This document shows positions 1 to 10,705 of a DNA stretch of 64,000 nt, piece by piece. The DNA is from Corbicula japonica (Eukaryota > Mollusca > Bivalvia > Venerida > Cyrenidae). The translations under genes and the position numbers were made by a program. Positions within the stretch are counted from its first letter, which is position 1. Each line of letters starts with the position of its first letter. Under the pieces are notes generated by a model that did no database searches, was not told the origin of the DNA, and saw nothing but the letters and a program-made list of their open reading frames with translations. The stretch covers positions 682,001 through 746,000 of the forward strand of contig JAZAYU010000013.1 in assembly GCA_038501625.1 (NCBI GenBank), read 5' to 3'.

Positions 1-379
1 ATCTGGATCTACATTGTGCGCCTAAGCCATAAATGTGTATGTATAGTGGAAAGGGTTTAAAAATCTGTAAAATCAACAATAAAAGAAAAGATAATTACTA
101 TTTGTTGTAGTGTGAAAGTTAACACATTTAATTTGATTCTTTATTTAATATCACTTGTAATTTTTTGCATAATTATTAATGTTATCTAAAATATATTAAC
201 TTGCAGCAAAAAACAAGCACAATGTGACATCTAGTTAAATTAATCTGATATATCACAGTAACAATCAGCTTAGTATACTGAAACAATCGGAATTGGCTCC
301 ATATAGGTAGTGTTAATTGAAGTGTTAGCAAGATAAATATCATCTTACCACTGATCTACTTGGACAAAAAACACACAAA
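1..379 (+). promoter_or_regulatory. Presumed promoter and 5' UTR side of TLR gene 1
   Basis: AT-rich sequence with no open reading frame or repeat I recognise. It precedes the micro-exon of TLR gene 1 and so probably contains its 5' UTR and part of its promoter. No convincing TATA box or NF-kB site was seen. The assignment rests only on position. Confidence 0.3.
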
Positions 380-387
380 ATGAAAAG
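380..387 (+). CDS. TLR gene 1, coding part of exon 1 (ATG AAA AG)
   Basis: Eight coding bases, ATGAAAAG, followed by a GT donor (gtgggag, weaker than gtaagt). The two trailing bases AG join the A at 5095, just after the acceptor cag, to make AGA (Arg). The mature start then reads M-K-R-L-A-F-S-L, a normal signal-peptide beginning. The stretch acaaaATGAAAAGgt followed by gtatttttac is also found at 10693-10725 in front of gene 2, and ATGGAAAGgtaagt lies in front of gene 3, so the same exon is preserved three times. It is inferred from splice phase and paralogue comparison; a transcript would settle it. Confidence 0.65.
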
Positions 388-702
388 GTGGGAGTATTTT
401 TACTTTTAGAAATTCTAATTATTTTACTTTTAGAAATTTAATTAATGCAAACTCTGCAAAAATAATAGAATAAAATACATATTTACATTGCTTTTGTTTT
501 GCCAATGAAGAATAAATATTTTATTTGTCATCATAATTTGTCATTAATTGCAAAAATAGAAAATATTAACATCTTAAGGGCAGTTAATATTTCTTTTTAG
601 GTTTCATCTCAATATTTCAAAATTTTCTGATAGCTCTTGACTCAAGTCTCTTAAACGTAAACTAAGGAAAAAATATTGCTTTTTACACAATTGTAATAAT
701 CA

Positions 703-2040
703 AAACTAGAATGTTGTGTTCCGCGGAACACATGTGTCGCCTGCATGGAAAAAGTTGAAATGTGGGCCTATGTTTAATCATATATAATAAAAATATTTTA
801 TTTAAGTTGATTTCAATACTTCACCACAGAAAGAATGTGTCATCTAAATTGCATTTAAAAGTTGAATAACTAAAATAGTGGTGAAACCTGAGTTATCATC
901 TTCAAAAATTGGTTTGTAAATGCAGATGAGTTATTCAAAGTATTAAGTGAATTAATTGAACAAGTACTTTCCATTTTACAGGCAACACTAAGTTTCATGT
1001 TAAAGTTGCATTTAAAAAGGGCATAACTAAAAAAATATTGAAACTGGAGTTATCATTCTTGTCGTCACAGATGGCATTGTTCATGCTGATGATATATTCC
1101 AAGTATGAGTGAATAGGACAAGTACTTTCAAAGTTAAAGGCAACATTAAGTTTCATGTTAAAGTTGCATTTGAAAGGGGCATAACTAAAAAAATATTGAA
1201 ACTGGAGTTATCATTCTTGTCGTCACAGATGGCATTGTTCATGCAGATAATATATTCCAAATATGAAGTGAATAGGACAAGTACTTTCAAAGTTATTGGC
1301 AACATTAAGTTTCAGGTTAAAGTTGCATTTGAAAGGGGCATAACTAAAAAAATATTGAAACTGGAGTTATCATTCTTGTTGTCACAGATGGCATTATTCA
1401 TGCTGATGATATATTCCAAGTATGAAGTGAATAGGACAAGTACTTTCAAAGTTAAAAAACATTAAGTTTCATGTTAAAGTTGTATTTGAAAGGGGCATAA
1501 CTAAAAAAATATTGAAACTGGAGTTATCATTCTTGTCATCACAGATGGCATTGTTCGTGCTGATGATATATTCCAAGTATGAAATGAATAGGACAAGTTC
1601 TTTCAAAGTTAAAGGCAACATTAAGTTTCAGGTTAAAGTTGCATTTGAAAGTGGCATAACTCAAAAAAAATGAAACTGCAGTTATCATTCTTGTCATCAC
1701 AGATGGCATTGTACGTGCTGATGATATATTCCAAGTATGAAGTGAAAAGGTCAAGTACTTTCAAAGTTATAGGCAACATTAAGTTTCAGGTTAAAGTTGC
1801 ATTTGAAAGGGGCATAACTCAAAAAATATTGGAACTGGAGTTATCGTTCTTGTCGTCACAGATGGCATTGTTAATGCTGATGATATATTCCAAGTATGAA
1901 GTGAATAGGACAAGTACTTTCAAAATTATAGGCAACATTAAGTTTCAGGTTAAAGTTGGGGGACTACCAGACAACACCAACGACGAAGCCGCCGGACAAT
2001 AGGATCCCTATGTGTCTACCTGCTATCGCAGGCGACACAA
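703..2040 (+). mobile_element. HINE-like element, family A copy 1, with 159-bp internal repeats
   Basis: The element starts AACTAGAA-like, followed by the palindrome TGTGTTCCGCGGAACACA (715-732) and then the terminal word TGTGTCGCCTGC (733-744). The interior from about 960 is a tandem array with a 159-bp period (for example aggaca at 1115, 1274 and 1433). The 3' end is a hairpin built from the same word and its complement, ending GCAGGCGACACA at 2028-2039. Because 159 is a multiple of three, open frames run through the array; they are repeat translations, not genes. Subterminal inverted words, a 3' hairpin and central tandem repeats fit a non-autonomous Helentron (HINE, pearl-like). Confidence 0.7.
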
Positions 2041-2075
2041 CCTATGTGTCTACCTGCTATTGCAGGCGACACAAT
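2041..2075 (+). repeat. Extra copy of the family A 3' terminal hairpin
   Basis: The last 35 bases of the family A element (CTATGTGTCTACCTGCTAT, then GCAGGCGACACA) are repeated directly after its end with one change, TTG for TCG in the loop. This is a tandem duplication of the element terminus, as can occur with rolling-circle elements that misread their end. Confidence 0.7.
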
Positions 2076-2923
2076 AAGTAAATCATCAAAGACAAAGCTT
2101 ATGTCCCCTTTAGATAAAAACAAATAAACAATAAACAAGATTTTCGTAAGCTCCAGAACATGTGTTGCCTGCTTGGAAAACATTGAAAGAAGCAGGTTCA
2201 CAAAGGCCTACTACTGGCCTAAAAAAACTAAAAAAATTTAATTTTTATTGCATATCTCAATTTTCAATGAATTTGATTGTAAAAATGGATATACTTTGGA
2301 TATTAAATAGTTCAGTATCAACCACTGTTAGCACAACACATAACAGGCTGTCCAAATTGCCTAAAAAGGCAGAAAATGTGCACAAAATCAACATTTTGTG
2401 GATTTTCAGACTAGATTTTAGTGGTGTTCAATGTGGCCACACTTCTCGACAAAAACCAAATTCAAGCCATAATTTAACAATGCCTTAATACAAATAAAAT
2501 TGTTTAAATTATTACTGTTCATGCATGTGTCCCATTTAAAATCAACCAAAAAATGCATATATTGCAACATTCCCAATTTCAAAATATATTTGACCTTCTG
2601 AATTTTTTTTGTCGTTATTAAATTCATTTTCACTTCTAAATTCCGAAAGAAAACAACAATTATAGATTATAATTATAGGATTTCACAATGTAAATGCTAT
2701 TTGAAAATTTCAGGTAATTAGTGGGCCACTAATGAGCCTTTGTGTCCCCAAATTAGGGCATGTTTGATAAATAACATTTTTACACCAAAACAGAATGACA
2801 ATAAGATTTTACAATTCAAGTTGTCAGTCACATAAATTTTAAGTGAAGAAGGATTTAAAGTTATTTCATCAAAACAATTGCTTTCATTTATTTTAGTTGC
2901 TTTAAAGAGGCTGATGACATCAA

Positions 2924-3113
2924 GGCCCAAGATCATAAAACTAAAACTGGAAACCAGTCTCTAATCTCAAGCATCTGATTGGCTGAAATGGCAACTGGTC
3001 ACCATTTCATATCTCAAGCATCTATTGGCTGAAATGGAGGCTGGGCGCCACTTCAGCCAAACAGATGCTTGAGATTTGAGACCGGTCTTCACTCGGGTTT
3101 ATGATCTTGGGCC
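2924..3113. mobile_element. Foldback MITE copy 1 (CTCAAGCATCTGATTGG family)
   Basis: The left arm, GGCCCAAGATCATAAAACT with GGAAACCAGTCT and CTCAAGCATCTGATTGGC, is mirrored by a right arm ending ATGATCTTGGGCC. Nearly the whole element pairs with itself. It is related to copies at 8367, 11911, 13604, 31845 and 57108. Confidence 0.8.
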
Positions 3114-4567
3114 CAAGTTTCATGACATGTGCTTAACTTGAAAAAAAAATAGATTCATGTTCAAAATTTATATTACACACGATTTTGTGCTAAGATAAAA
3201 GACTACCTTCGGACTGTTTCCATTTTGAATTGGAAAACATTAGTTATGCACAAACTATTGAATTGTCTTGATTAGATGTGCATGTGTAGCATTCTAAGCT
3301 GGTGTAAAATTGGTTGGTGACTCAATAATTACTGAAATAAGATTTCATATGTTTGTGGAGGATGTATCGGTTATATCTGAAAAGGTAAGTCATTTCGCAC
3401 TGCCTGATTACTGTATACACTCAGCCATAAGTTGAGATTGTTTCCTTTCAAAAACACCCCTGAAAAGTCATTTTGACTGGATGTTGAGATTGGATGACTT
3501 GACAAATTTGATGACCTACAAAATTGCACTAGAGTCATAACAATTCCACTATATGACCTATTTATTATGTAAAAATTCAATTTAATTAAGAAGAATTCAT
3601 ACATGTCAGTCCGCAAAAACTAACATGAAACTAATCAGGATTGTAGAAGGTAACTAAAGACCATAATTGCACTGCAATTTGACTAACTTTTTCTAAAAGA
3701 TCATAAATTTTACTGTTAGTTTTGGGTGACAGTACATGTACTTAATTATGGTATATTTTAATGAAATAGAGTTTGGGAAAAAGCCTGAAATCATTGTAAT
3801 TTGGGCTCAAATAGACATGCCCGGCCCATCAAATGAGATGTGCCTTGGTGCATTATTATTACAAAAAATATGGTATATATTTTCCATTAATATTTACTTG
3901 CTAAACAAACTGTTCAATGGATTATGCTCAGTATGTTTAATTTATTTTCAACATTTCAAGATTTGGTGAATTACAGTTCTCATTTAAATACTTGAAAACA
4001 CCATATATTACAGACTTTCTGTATACAGTGAAGTAGGTTTTAAACAATATATTTAGCCAATGTGACAGAATAATATAATACTGTCATGCTGTCAACAGTG
4101 GATATATGCCTTAGCAATCATATCTGTTCAATAAATAAGAATGACAGCAAACCTTGAACATGATTTGTTAAAGAATGAAAACATAAGTATGACATTTTTT
4201 TGTATTCAAGTGTGGTGCCATGGAATCCAAGTTCTCATATTGAATTGCTATTTAATGAAAAGTGTCATATACCATTTAGTTCTGACACATATCCAAGTAC
4301 ACCTTCAATTTTGTAGTTAGAAAGTTTTAAACTTTTATTTTTTTAACTTAATGGCCTAAGACAGAAGTAAATAAACTGTACACAATCATGATAAGAAAGC
4401 CCACTGCAATTAACTAAGTTAAAATAAGAAGTCTAAATCAATCAGATTTAAACTGGCATTTGTGTAAAATATTATAACAAGCACTCAGTTTTTCACCATA
4501 TGATATTTCATTCAAAAGATGTGCATGATTAAAATTATGAATACATTTAAATGCTTTTTTTATTAAT

Positions 4568-4855
4568 GACACATGATGGTCAACATAGCTGCAAAGTTAC
4601 ATGATTGTGGCTCTCATAATTTTTGAGTAACATGCGACACAAGATTACATGGTTAATGTATAAAACTAAAATACATAAGGGGCCATTACTCTGGTTTTTA
4701 TGAACATGGCCAGAAACAAAACCCCAGTTGCTCAACTACACATGATGGTCAACATACCTGTAAAGTTTCATGATTGTGGCTCTCATACCTTTTGAGCTAC
4801 TTATGACACAAGTTTTGGATGGACCCCATCTTTCAGAGAGTGAAAATAGAGAGAG
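4568..4855. repeat. Two diverged 170-bp repeat units
   Basis: ACACATGATGGTCAACATA and CATGATTGTGGCTCTCATA recur about 170 bp apart, at 4568 and 4738. The text style (cataact, ggccattact) matches the internal units of the HINE-like elements, so this is probably the decayed core of one without recognisable ends. Confidence 0.5.
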
Positions 4856-5094
4856 GAAAAACAAACCTATGTGTGCCTATCCACAAAGTGCATATGATGT
4901 AGATCTGACACCCTTTTAGATTTCATACTATTCAAACAGTGTACCTGTATGGTCTTGCCAGAGATGCATTTTTCAAAGAAACAAAAATATGGGGATATAT
5001 ATTTTACAGGAAAGTTTTTAGATGTTGCTCTAATGATTTTCTTTCTACTGTAAAGTATCACAGGTATGTAAAAGAGTAAATGTTTACTTTTCAG

Positions 5095-7483
5095 ATTAGC
5101 ATTTTCCCTGTTGCTGCTGATCATCATGCCAGTACATGCTCTAGAATGCAAAGATAGTGAACCATGGCAACCAAAATGGGCCAATCAGACGACAGATGAC
5201 ATCCGGAATGATCTCTGCTGTGATTCTTACTGTTCTCAACAATCCACTAGCAAAGAGTATGACAAATGCTGCACATGTCGCTCCAGCACTACATGGGAAG
5301 GAACAGAGACCCAGCTTTTCATTGAATACATATCTGTTCTCGGCAAAAGTGTCGTGTTTTCTGACAAACCGTATAATAACAGTACAGTCTATAAAATAGT
5401 ATTCACTGACGAACAAATGACAGAGTTTCCCAGCAATCTGTGCAACTGGGACAAAGATAGTGGTATTGTTAATCATTACTCCAAATATTTTGAGGATATA
5501 AAACAATTCTGGAGTAATATTACTACCATAGACTTCAGAAATAACAAAATAAGACGGATTCCAGACATCAACTGTTTGTACCGACTTGACAGTCTTAACC
5601 TAAGGAATAACCAGCTTACAACTATTTCTAACACATCCTTTACCAACCTTACACGCTTACGTTCCGTTGACTTTGCTGGAAATTTAATCCAGAAAATTGA
5701 CCCAAAGATCTTTACATCACCAAGTCTGAATTTGTTTTCCGTGGACTTGAGTCATAATTCAATGGAGAAGTTGGATGTCTCCAATATGATCAGCCTTTAT
5801 CCTTTCTGCAAGTTTGACTTCGACAATAATAAAATCACGGAATTGGAAAATCAACTCAACTTTACATTGTCAACAAATACAACTTATGGACCTGGCTTTG
5901 TTTCAATAAAAGAAAATCTGTTTCAAAGTTGGCCAGACTTTAAAGAATTGCTTCAGTTAAATGACTTAAGTGAAATTGGAAACTTATTTGGATTTGGTTT
6001 TGACTTTAGAGGTATCCCAATTGTTTGTGATTGTCATCTAGAACCATTTTTGAAACTTGCCGAAGCTATCAAGGACGCTGTTTGGTTGGATTACCACAAT
6101 GTCACCTGCACAGGACCTCCCAAATACAACGGAACACCTGTTGTTAAAGTCCCACTGTCAGAGCTGATATGTAACATGACTGCAGAGAACTGCAAAAAGG
6201 AATGTTGTCCAAATGAATGCACCTGTACAGACAAGCCCAATGAAAATACACTTTATGTAGATTGCAGTAATCAAGGACTAAAAGAATTTCCAATTTTACC
6301 AAAGTCGAAGTTATCAGGGTACATATCCCTGGACTTGGCCAACAACAATATTGAATACATTGGCAATATGACCTATCTCGCAAACATTTCAGTCCTTAAC
6401 ATCTCCAATAATAATCTGAAAGAAATTGACAATGAAATAGCACAGTTGCTTGAGAATGCCTCTTACATTGACCTATCTAACAACCCACTGCTACGACAGT
6501 TGCCACAAATGATGCAGTATCATAATGTGTGTGCCAGATACATGAAACATTTGACCATTGAATGTGGCTGCAATTCTCTGTGGATCCAGCAATGGCTCAA
6601 TTTTAGATCTTGTGTAACAAATGAGCAACTATTTCGCTGCATAATTCCTGAAGTTGGAATAAGGCCTGCCTTGGATTTTTCAAGCACAGATGTCAATTGT
6701 TTTGATCCTGGTTTCCTGTTCCTCAGGGAAACACTGATTGCAGCACTGATTCTCCTTCTAATTATATTGGGATCTTTGATGTATTATTTACGATATGAGT
6801 TATTAATAGTTTTCCTTAGACTTCGGCAGAAAAGAAAAAATGCCATCACTCCACTCCAACCGTATGATGTGTTTATTTCTTTCATTGACAGTGATGAACT
6901 TGTTACAGCCTGGATCAACAAATTTCTTGAACCAAACTTGGTGGAAACTGGATATAATGTTTTCAATCCAAGTAGAGATATAGATTACGGAGCAGAACGT
7001 GACGCAGAAGTGATTTCCACCCTCTCTAACACTCGTAACTTTCTTCTTGTTCTAACTGACAGTTATCTGACTGAACCAGTCGAGGGTCAGCGCTCGTGGA
7101 CAGAAAATGAATGGAAATATGGCTGGAATCAATTCAAAAGTGACCGATCCAAAAATATTGTTCTCGTAAACTTTGACCATGCATCATCATTTGATGTCGA
7201 ACATCGTCAAATCAGGGCATTCCTTAGAGTTGGTACCACTGTTCAATTTCAGAATAACAATAGAAACATAATGGATGAAATTCACAGAAAGCTTGGAAAG
7301 CCCTTCGCTGTCATTGAATCAAATTTTGACCATAATAGTAAAAAGGTTTTTCCAAAAAATCTATTTTTAGCCAAGACCAAAGAAGAACACAACACAGAAC
7401 TCGAGCTGCAAGCCAACAAGCAGAATTTCAACATATCTATTCATATGATGGCAGCAAACAACTTGTACATATCGGAAATGTGA
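5095..7483 (+). CDS. Toll-like receptor, gene 1 (exon 2; C-terminal tail truncated)
   Basis: A single-pass receptor of the Toll-like family, expected to sense ligands outside the cell or in an endosome and to signal through TIR-TIR contacts. Translated with exon 1 it has about 798 residues: signal peptide (LAFSLLLLIIMPVHA), Cys-rich N-terminus, LRRs (LDSLNLRNNQLTTIS and similar), LRRCT with CDCHLEPFL, LRRNT with CCPNECTC, a second LRR block, LRRCT with CGCNSLW, membrane helix about 549-571, and TIR about 594-742 with box 1 YDVFISF. The exon starts after the acceptor at 5094; the TTG at 5111 is not the start. The box 2 loop reads RDIDYG, with Tyr where most TLRs have Pro. Against genes 2 and 3 there is one extra base near 7440-7460, so the frame ends at TGA 7481-7483 and the basic CxxC tail is lost. 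It is otherwise intact and probably expressed, but its full function is uncertain. Confidence 0.93.
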
Positions 7484-7575
7484 AGCCTGTAAGGTTTAGG
7501 GGAAGCAAGGAGAAAGGACCAATATTATACCACCAATCTTCAAGATACACAATCCTGAATGTGAGGGCTAGAATC
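7484..7575 (+). pseudogene. Decayed remnant of the TLR C-terminal tail of gene 1
   Basis: Sequence after the premature stop still resembles the last exon of genes 2 and 3. GGAAATGTGAAGCCTGTAAG spans the new stop, and around 7530-7565 a frame encodes PPIFKIHNPE, matching PPVFKIYNPE of gene 2. The ancestral frame also carries a TAG soon after the Cys motif, and some sequence between the two remnants is missing, so more than one lesion has accumulated. Confidence 0.75.
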
Positions 7576-7676
7576 AACCAGATCAACAACATCTTGATCA
7601 TTGAGTCAACGCTGCAAAACTCTCAACTACTTTAAACAAACACTTTTATTTTTTCTTAAATCTTATTTATACTGAT

Positions 7677-7687
7677 AATAAAATAAA
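7677..7687 (+). terminator. Poly(A) signal candidate of TLR gene 1
   Basis: Two overlapping AATAAA hexamers lie about 195 bases after the stop codon of gene 1, upstream of the piggyBac-like MITE. Position and motif fit a cleavage signal; there is no transcript evidence. Confidence 0.4.
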
Positions 7688-7791
7688 ATGAAATAGAGCT
7701 ATCACTGCAGGAAATTTTAACCTAGGAATACTGCTTTGTCACTGAGTATACATAAAAGTTATGACTTAATCGTTGATGTCTTCAAAACAGT

Positions 7792-8033
7792 TTAACCCTT
7801 TCCTCCATAGACACACCTTTATTGCATGGGCAAACAGTTCAGATCCAGATAGGCTGGCACATCCGTGCTGTCTGATTAGGATCTAAACTGTTCGCTTTTT
7901 GATTCCTTAGGTTATTTCTGACCAAATTGCGACCAGTGCAGATCCTGATCAGTGGGAACGGATGTGCTGGCTGATCTGGATCAACACTGGTTGCATATGC
8001 GTAAAAAAGGGTATTTAAGGAGGAAAAGGTTAA
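7792..8033. mobile_element. piggyBac-like MITE copy 1
   Basis: Starts TTAACCCTTTCCTCCATA and ends AGGAAAAGGTTAA. The interior has the conserved words GTTCGCTTTTTGATTC and GGTTATTTCTGACC between two palindromic GATCCAGATC-type blocks. TTAA at both ends next to CCC/GGG is the hallmark of piggyBac target sites and termini, so piggyBac-type mobilisation is inferred. No transposase is present. Confidence 0.75.
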
Positions 8034-8366
8034 TTAATATCTTAAGAATAGACAAAAAGAAGACCTAACCCTCCAACAAGTAATGTAACAAGCCACATCT
8101 AAATAATCTATGCCTAGTGATAACATGAATGAACTTTTGGAGAACTGCTGAAGAAACCCTGCACATACTCACTCTCTTCCAACAGTTTACAGACCTAGCC
8201 ATAAAAAACTTTGGCTACAATAACATACATTTGAAGTTGAAATGTTCAAGAGGTGTAAAAGAACTGGCAAAAAATGATAATAGGCAAAGTTTTAATCTAT
8301 AAATTGAATGCTGAATATAATAAATCTACTGAAATAACTGTTGAAAGTTTCATCAACTCAGTTCTG

Positions 8367-8487
8367 TGCCCAAGGTTATAAAACTGAGCATAGAAACCAG
8401 TCTCAAATCTCAAGCATGATTGGCTGAAATGGTGGGGATGGGTAGCCATTTCAGCTAATCAGATGCCTGAGATTTGAGACAACTTTT
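8367..8487. mobile_element. Foldback MITE copy 2
   Basis: GAAACCAGTCTCAAATCTC and CAAGCATGATTGGCTGAAATG pair with GCCATTTCAGCTAATCAGA and TGAGATTTGAGAC. The right distal arm is degraded compared with the 2924 copy. Confidence 0.75.
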
Positions 8488-8813
8488 TTGTCCAGTCTAC
8501 TTTACAACAACATAATCAAACTTTAGAAATAGCAATTTAGGTTTGTTAAAACTTGACCTTGGTTAATAACTGGCCTATTTTGCCAGCAGCCACCCATATG
8601 AAAATTAAAGGCATCAAAGTATGTCAATAAAGCAAGGACTTTACAAGTATTGTACTGGAATGATAAATGGAATGTTATTTTCCAAATTGTAGACTTGTAT
8701 CATAATTTTTATGCATTTAATATATCTGCAAGTTAAGTTGTACTTTTATTTTAAAATAAATATGAATTATTTTGGTGTCTTTTTGTCTCTTGTATCCCCT
8801 GTATTTGCAGTTA

Positions 8814-8954
8814 CAGTGAAACTTTCCTTAATAGCGGGTTGTCCTTTATTGTGGGTTTGAATCAAAAAGAGGAGAACATGTCTGTTCTTTAAAAAATTGC
8901 CCGTAATACTGGATTGCCCGTAATATCAAGTGACCGTAATGAGGGGTTTAACTG
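8814..8954. mobile_element. Tc1-mariner/pogo-like MITE
   Basis: Left end TA-CAGTGAAACTTTCCTTAA and right end ATGAGGGGTTTAACTG-TA form an imperfect terminal inverted repeat flanked by TA dinucleotides, the target of the Tc1-mariner/pogo superfamily. The 140 bases hold no coding sequence. A related right-end fragment lies at 22742-22786. Confidence 0.6.
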
Positions 8955-9215
8955 TACCTATTTCGTTTACAATAAATGTCATTCAATCTATGTACATATG
9001 TACTGGCTAGTCAACATACTTTTCACAGTGCCGAAATATTGCACCCTTTACGGTATATGAAACAAAATTTCCTGGGGTATATCCTTGTGACATAGTGACC
9101 CAGTTTCAAACATGTCTGAGATATTTTCCTGGCAAACACTTTGAAAAAGTTCCATTTTTATTGACTGAAAAATGTGACACGCATTCTGTTAACAAGATCT
9201 TTCTGTGATTGGAAC

Positions 9216-9372
9216 TTAACTGTTTCCTCCATATATACGCATTTTAAGCATGTACAACCAGTGTAGATCCAGATCAGCCAGCACATCCGTGCCGTCTGAT
9301 CAGGATCTTCACTGGTCGCATTTTGGTCAGAAATAACCTAATGAATGAACAGTTCAGATCCTGATCAGATGG
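9216..9372. mobile_element. piggyBac-like MITE copy 2, truncated
   Basis: Begins TTAACTGTTTCCTCCATATA and continues through GATCAGCCAGCACATCCGTG into the AAATAACCTAATGAATGAAC segment. It ends about 80 bases early at GATCAGATGGCC without the right terminus. Confidence 0.65.
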
Positions 9373-9685
9373 CCTAGTGTCCACAGCAAAGGATATATTA
9401 TTAACACCAACATTTTGAGCAAATCTGATGATAATTGGATGAAAATTGTGACTTATATTGTGAATAAATAATCAGTAGACAGATAATACTCGATCACAAT
9501 AGCTTACACTTCAGTTCAAGTAAGCTAAACAATCAGACAACCAGGGGTGGAGGAGCAGAGGACAGTGTAGACTGATTTTGTTAAGTTTTTATCTGATTTT
9601 TGTTTACAGATGAAGGTGCTTTTTTGGTGGGGCCTTGTGATGACAGTCTATAATACTTTTTTTCTGTTTTAATTTAAGATTACTA

Positions 9686-10126
9686 AACTAGAATTTGCCT
9701 AAAATTGAATTTGAATGGGGTAAAGCTAAAAAAAAAAGTTAAAACAAAAGCTATTATTCTTGTTGTTACCAATTGCTTTGTTCATAAATCTTATATTCCA
9801 AGTATTATGTGAAAAGGACAAGTATTTTCAATGTTATAGGGTTTAATGTAAAAGTTGCATTTGAAAGGGGCATAACTCAAAAAACTTTAAAAGTTTAAAG
9901 GCAACAGTAAGTTCAATGTTAAAGTTGCATCTGAAAGGGGCATAACACAAAAAATAGTTAAACAGGAGTTATCATTCTTGTTGTCACCGATTGCTTTGTT
10001 CATGCATGTTATATTCCAAGTATTAAGTGAATGGGACAAGTACTTTCAAAGTAATAGGCAACATTAAGTTTTATGTTAAATTTGGGGGACTATTGGATGC
10101 CACCACCAGACAATAGGGTCCTAACA
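9686..10126 (+). mobile_element. Family A HINE-like element, degraded copy
   Basis: AAACTAGAATTTGCC resembles the family A start, but the palindrome and terminal word are gone. About three diverged 159-type units follow (GCATTTGAAAGGGGCATAAC; GACAAGTACTTTCAAAGT). It ends with the family A pre-terminal text GGGGGACTATTGGATG and GACAATAGGGTCC, without the 3' hairpin. Confidence 0.6.
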
Positions 10127-10697
10127 TGTCCAAAAACAAAATGCATATGGTTGGAAAAATGAAACAGAACTGATATCAATCACATCTTTGAAGGCCATTG
10201 AGCGCAGTACATACATTTATGTAAATATTGAGAAGTGCTAAATCCAGGGCTATGCGGCTGAACAGTTATATCCATTTCCATTTCCATTTTAGCTCTTCAA
10301 CAATTTAATCAAACTAAGCGGCGGCAAGTAGTAAGCCTGTATTATTTTTAATTTTTGTTGAGTTGGATGGCTTTCAAAGATTCTTTTTTATCTATTCATT
10401 CTCATGTGACCAAAGATTCTACCTCAAACTTACTATTTGGAAGTTCATTCCCTAAGAAAGTAAAACAAATTTAAAAAATGAAATTAAATCATAATTATGT
10501 TATCTTCTTAGTATTGATTTATATTTTAAAAACGCATGAAAGTACCTTGTTTCAATCTGATATCACGTCAACTCAATAAATTGATAGGTTATTATAAAAA
10601 AATTCTATGAGTTGAACTGACAGCGCTCTGGTTGCCAGATAAGAATGAACTCTTTTGCAAACAACATACAAAAGACTGGGAAATAAGAAAATACAAA
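10127..10697 (+). promoter_or_regulatory. Presumed upstream region of TLR gene 2
   Basis: AT-rich sequence without repeats I recognise, leading to the gene 2 micro-exon. It should hold the promoter and 5' UTR of gene 2. No specific motif can be defended. Confidence 0.25.
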
Positions 10698-10705
10698 ATG
10701 AAAAG
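10698..10705 (+). CDS. TLR gene 2, coding part of exon 1 (ATG AAA AG)
   Basis: ATGAAAAG followed by a consensus donor, gtaagtgt. Joined to the A at 20182 it gives M-K-R-L-V-F-S-H, the start of a signal peptide. It is identical in coding bases and phase to the exon at 380-387, and the downstream intron also shares short stretches with the introns after exon 1 of genes 1 and 3 (CATGTTATGCAA near 10773 and 47792). The start given by the large exon alone would be a GTG, which supports a separate exon. Confidence 0.7.

Larger units (their letters stand above)
388..5094 (+). other. Intron 1 of TLR gene 1
   Basis: The intron runs from the GT at 388 to the acceptor tttacttttcag ending at 5094. It holds a HINE-like element (703-2040), a foldback MITE (2924-3113) and a pair of roughly 170-bp repeats (4568-4855). 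The stretches 388-700, 2076-2920 and 3114-4560 are AT-rich and show nothing I can identify; short open frames there look random. Confidence 0.6.

Noticed and set aside
1109..2002. Open frames of 118 and 110 codons on the + strand
   Set aside because: They are translations of the 159-bp units of a HINE-like element; the same block repeats and has no independent coding sign.
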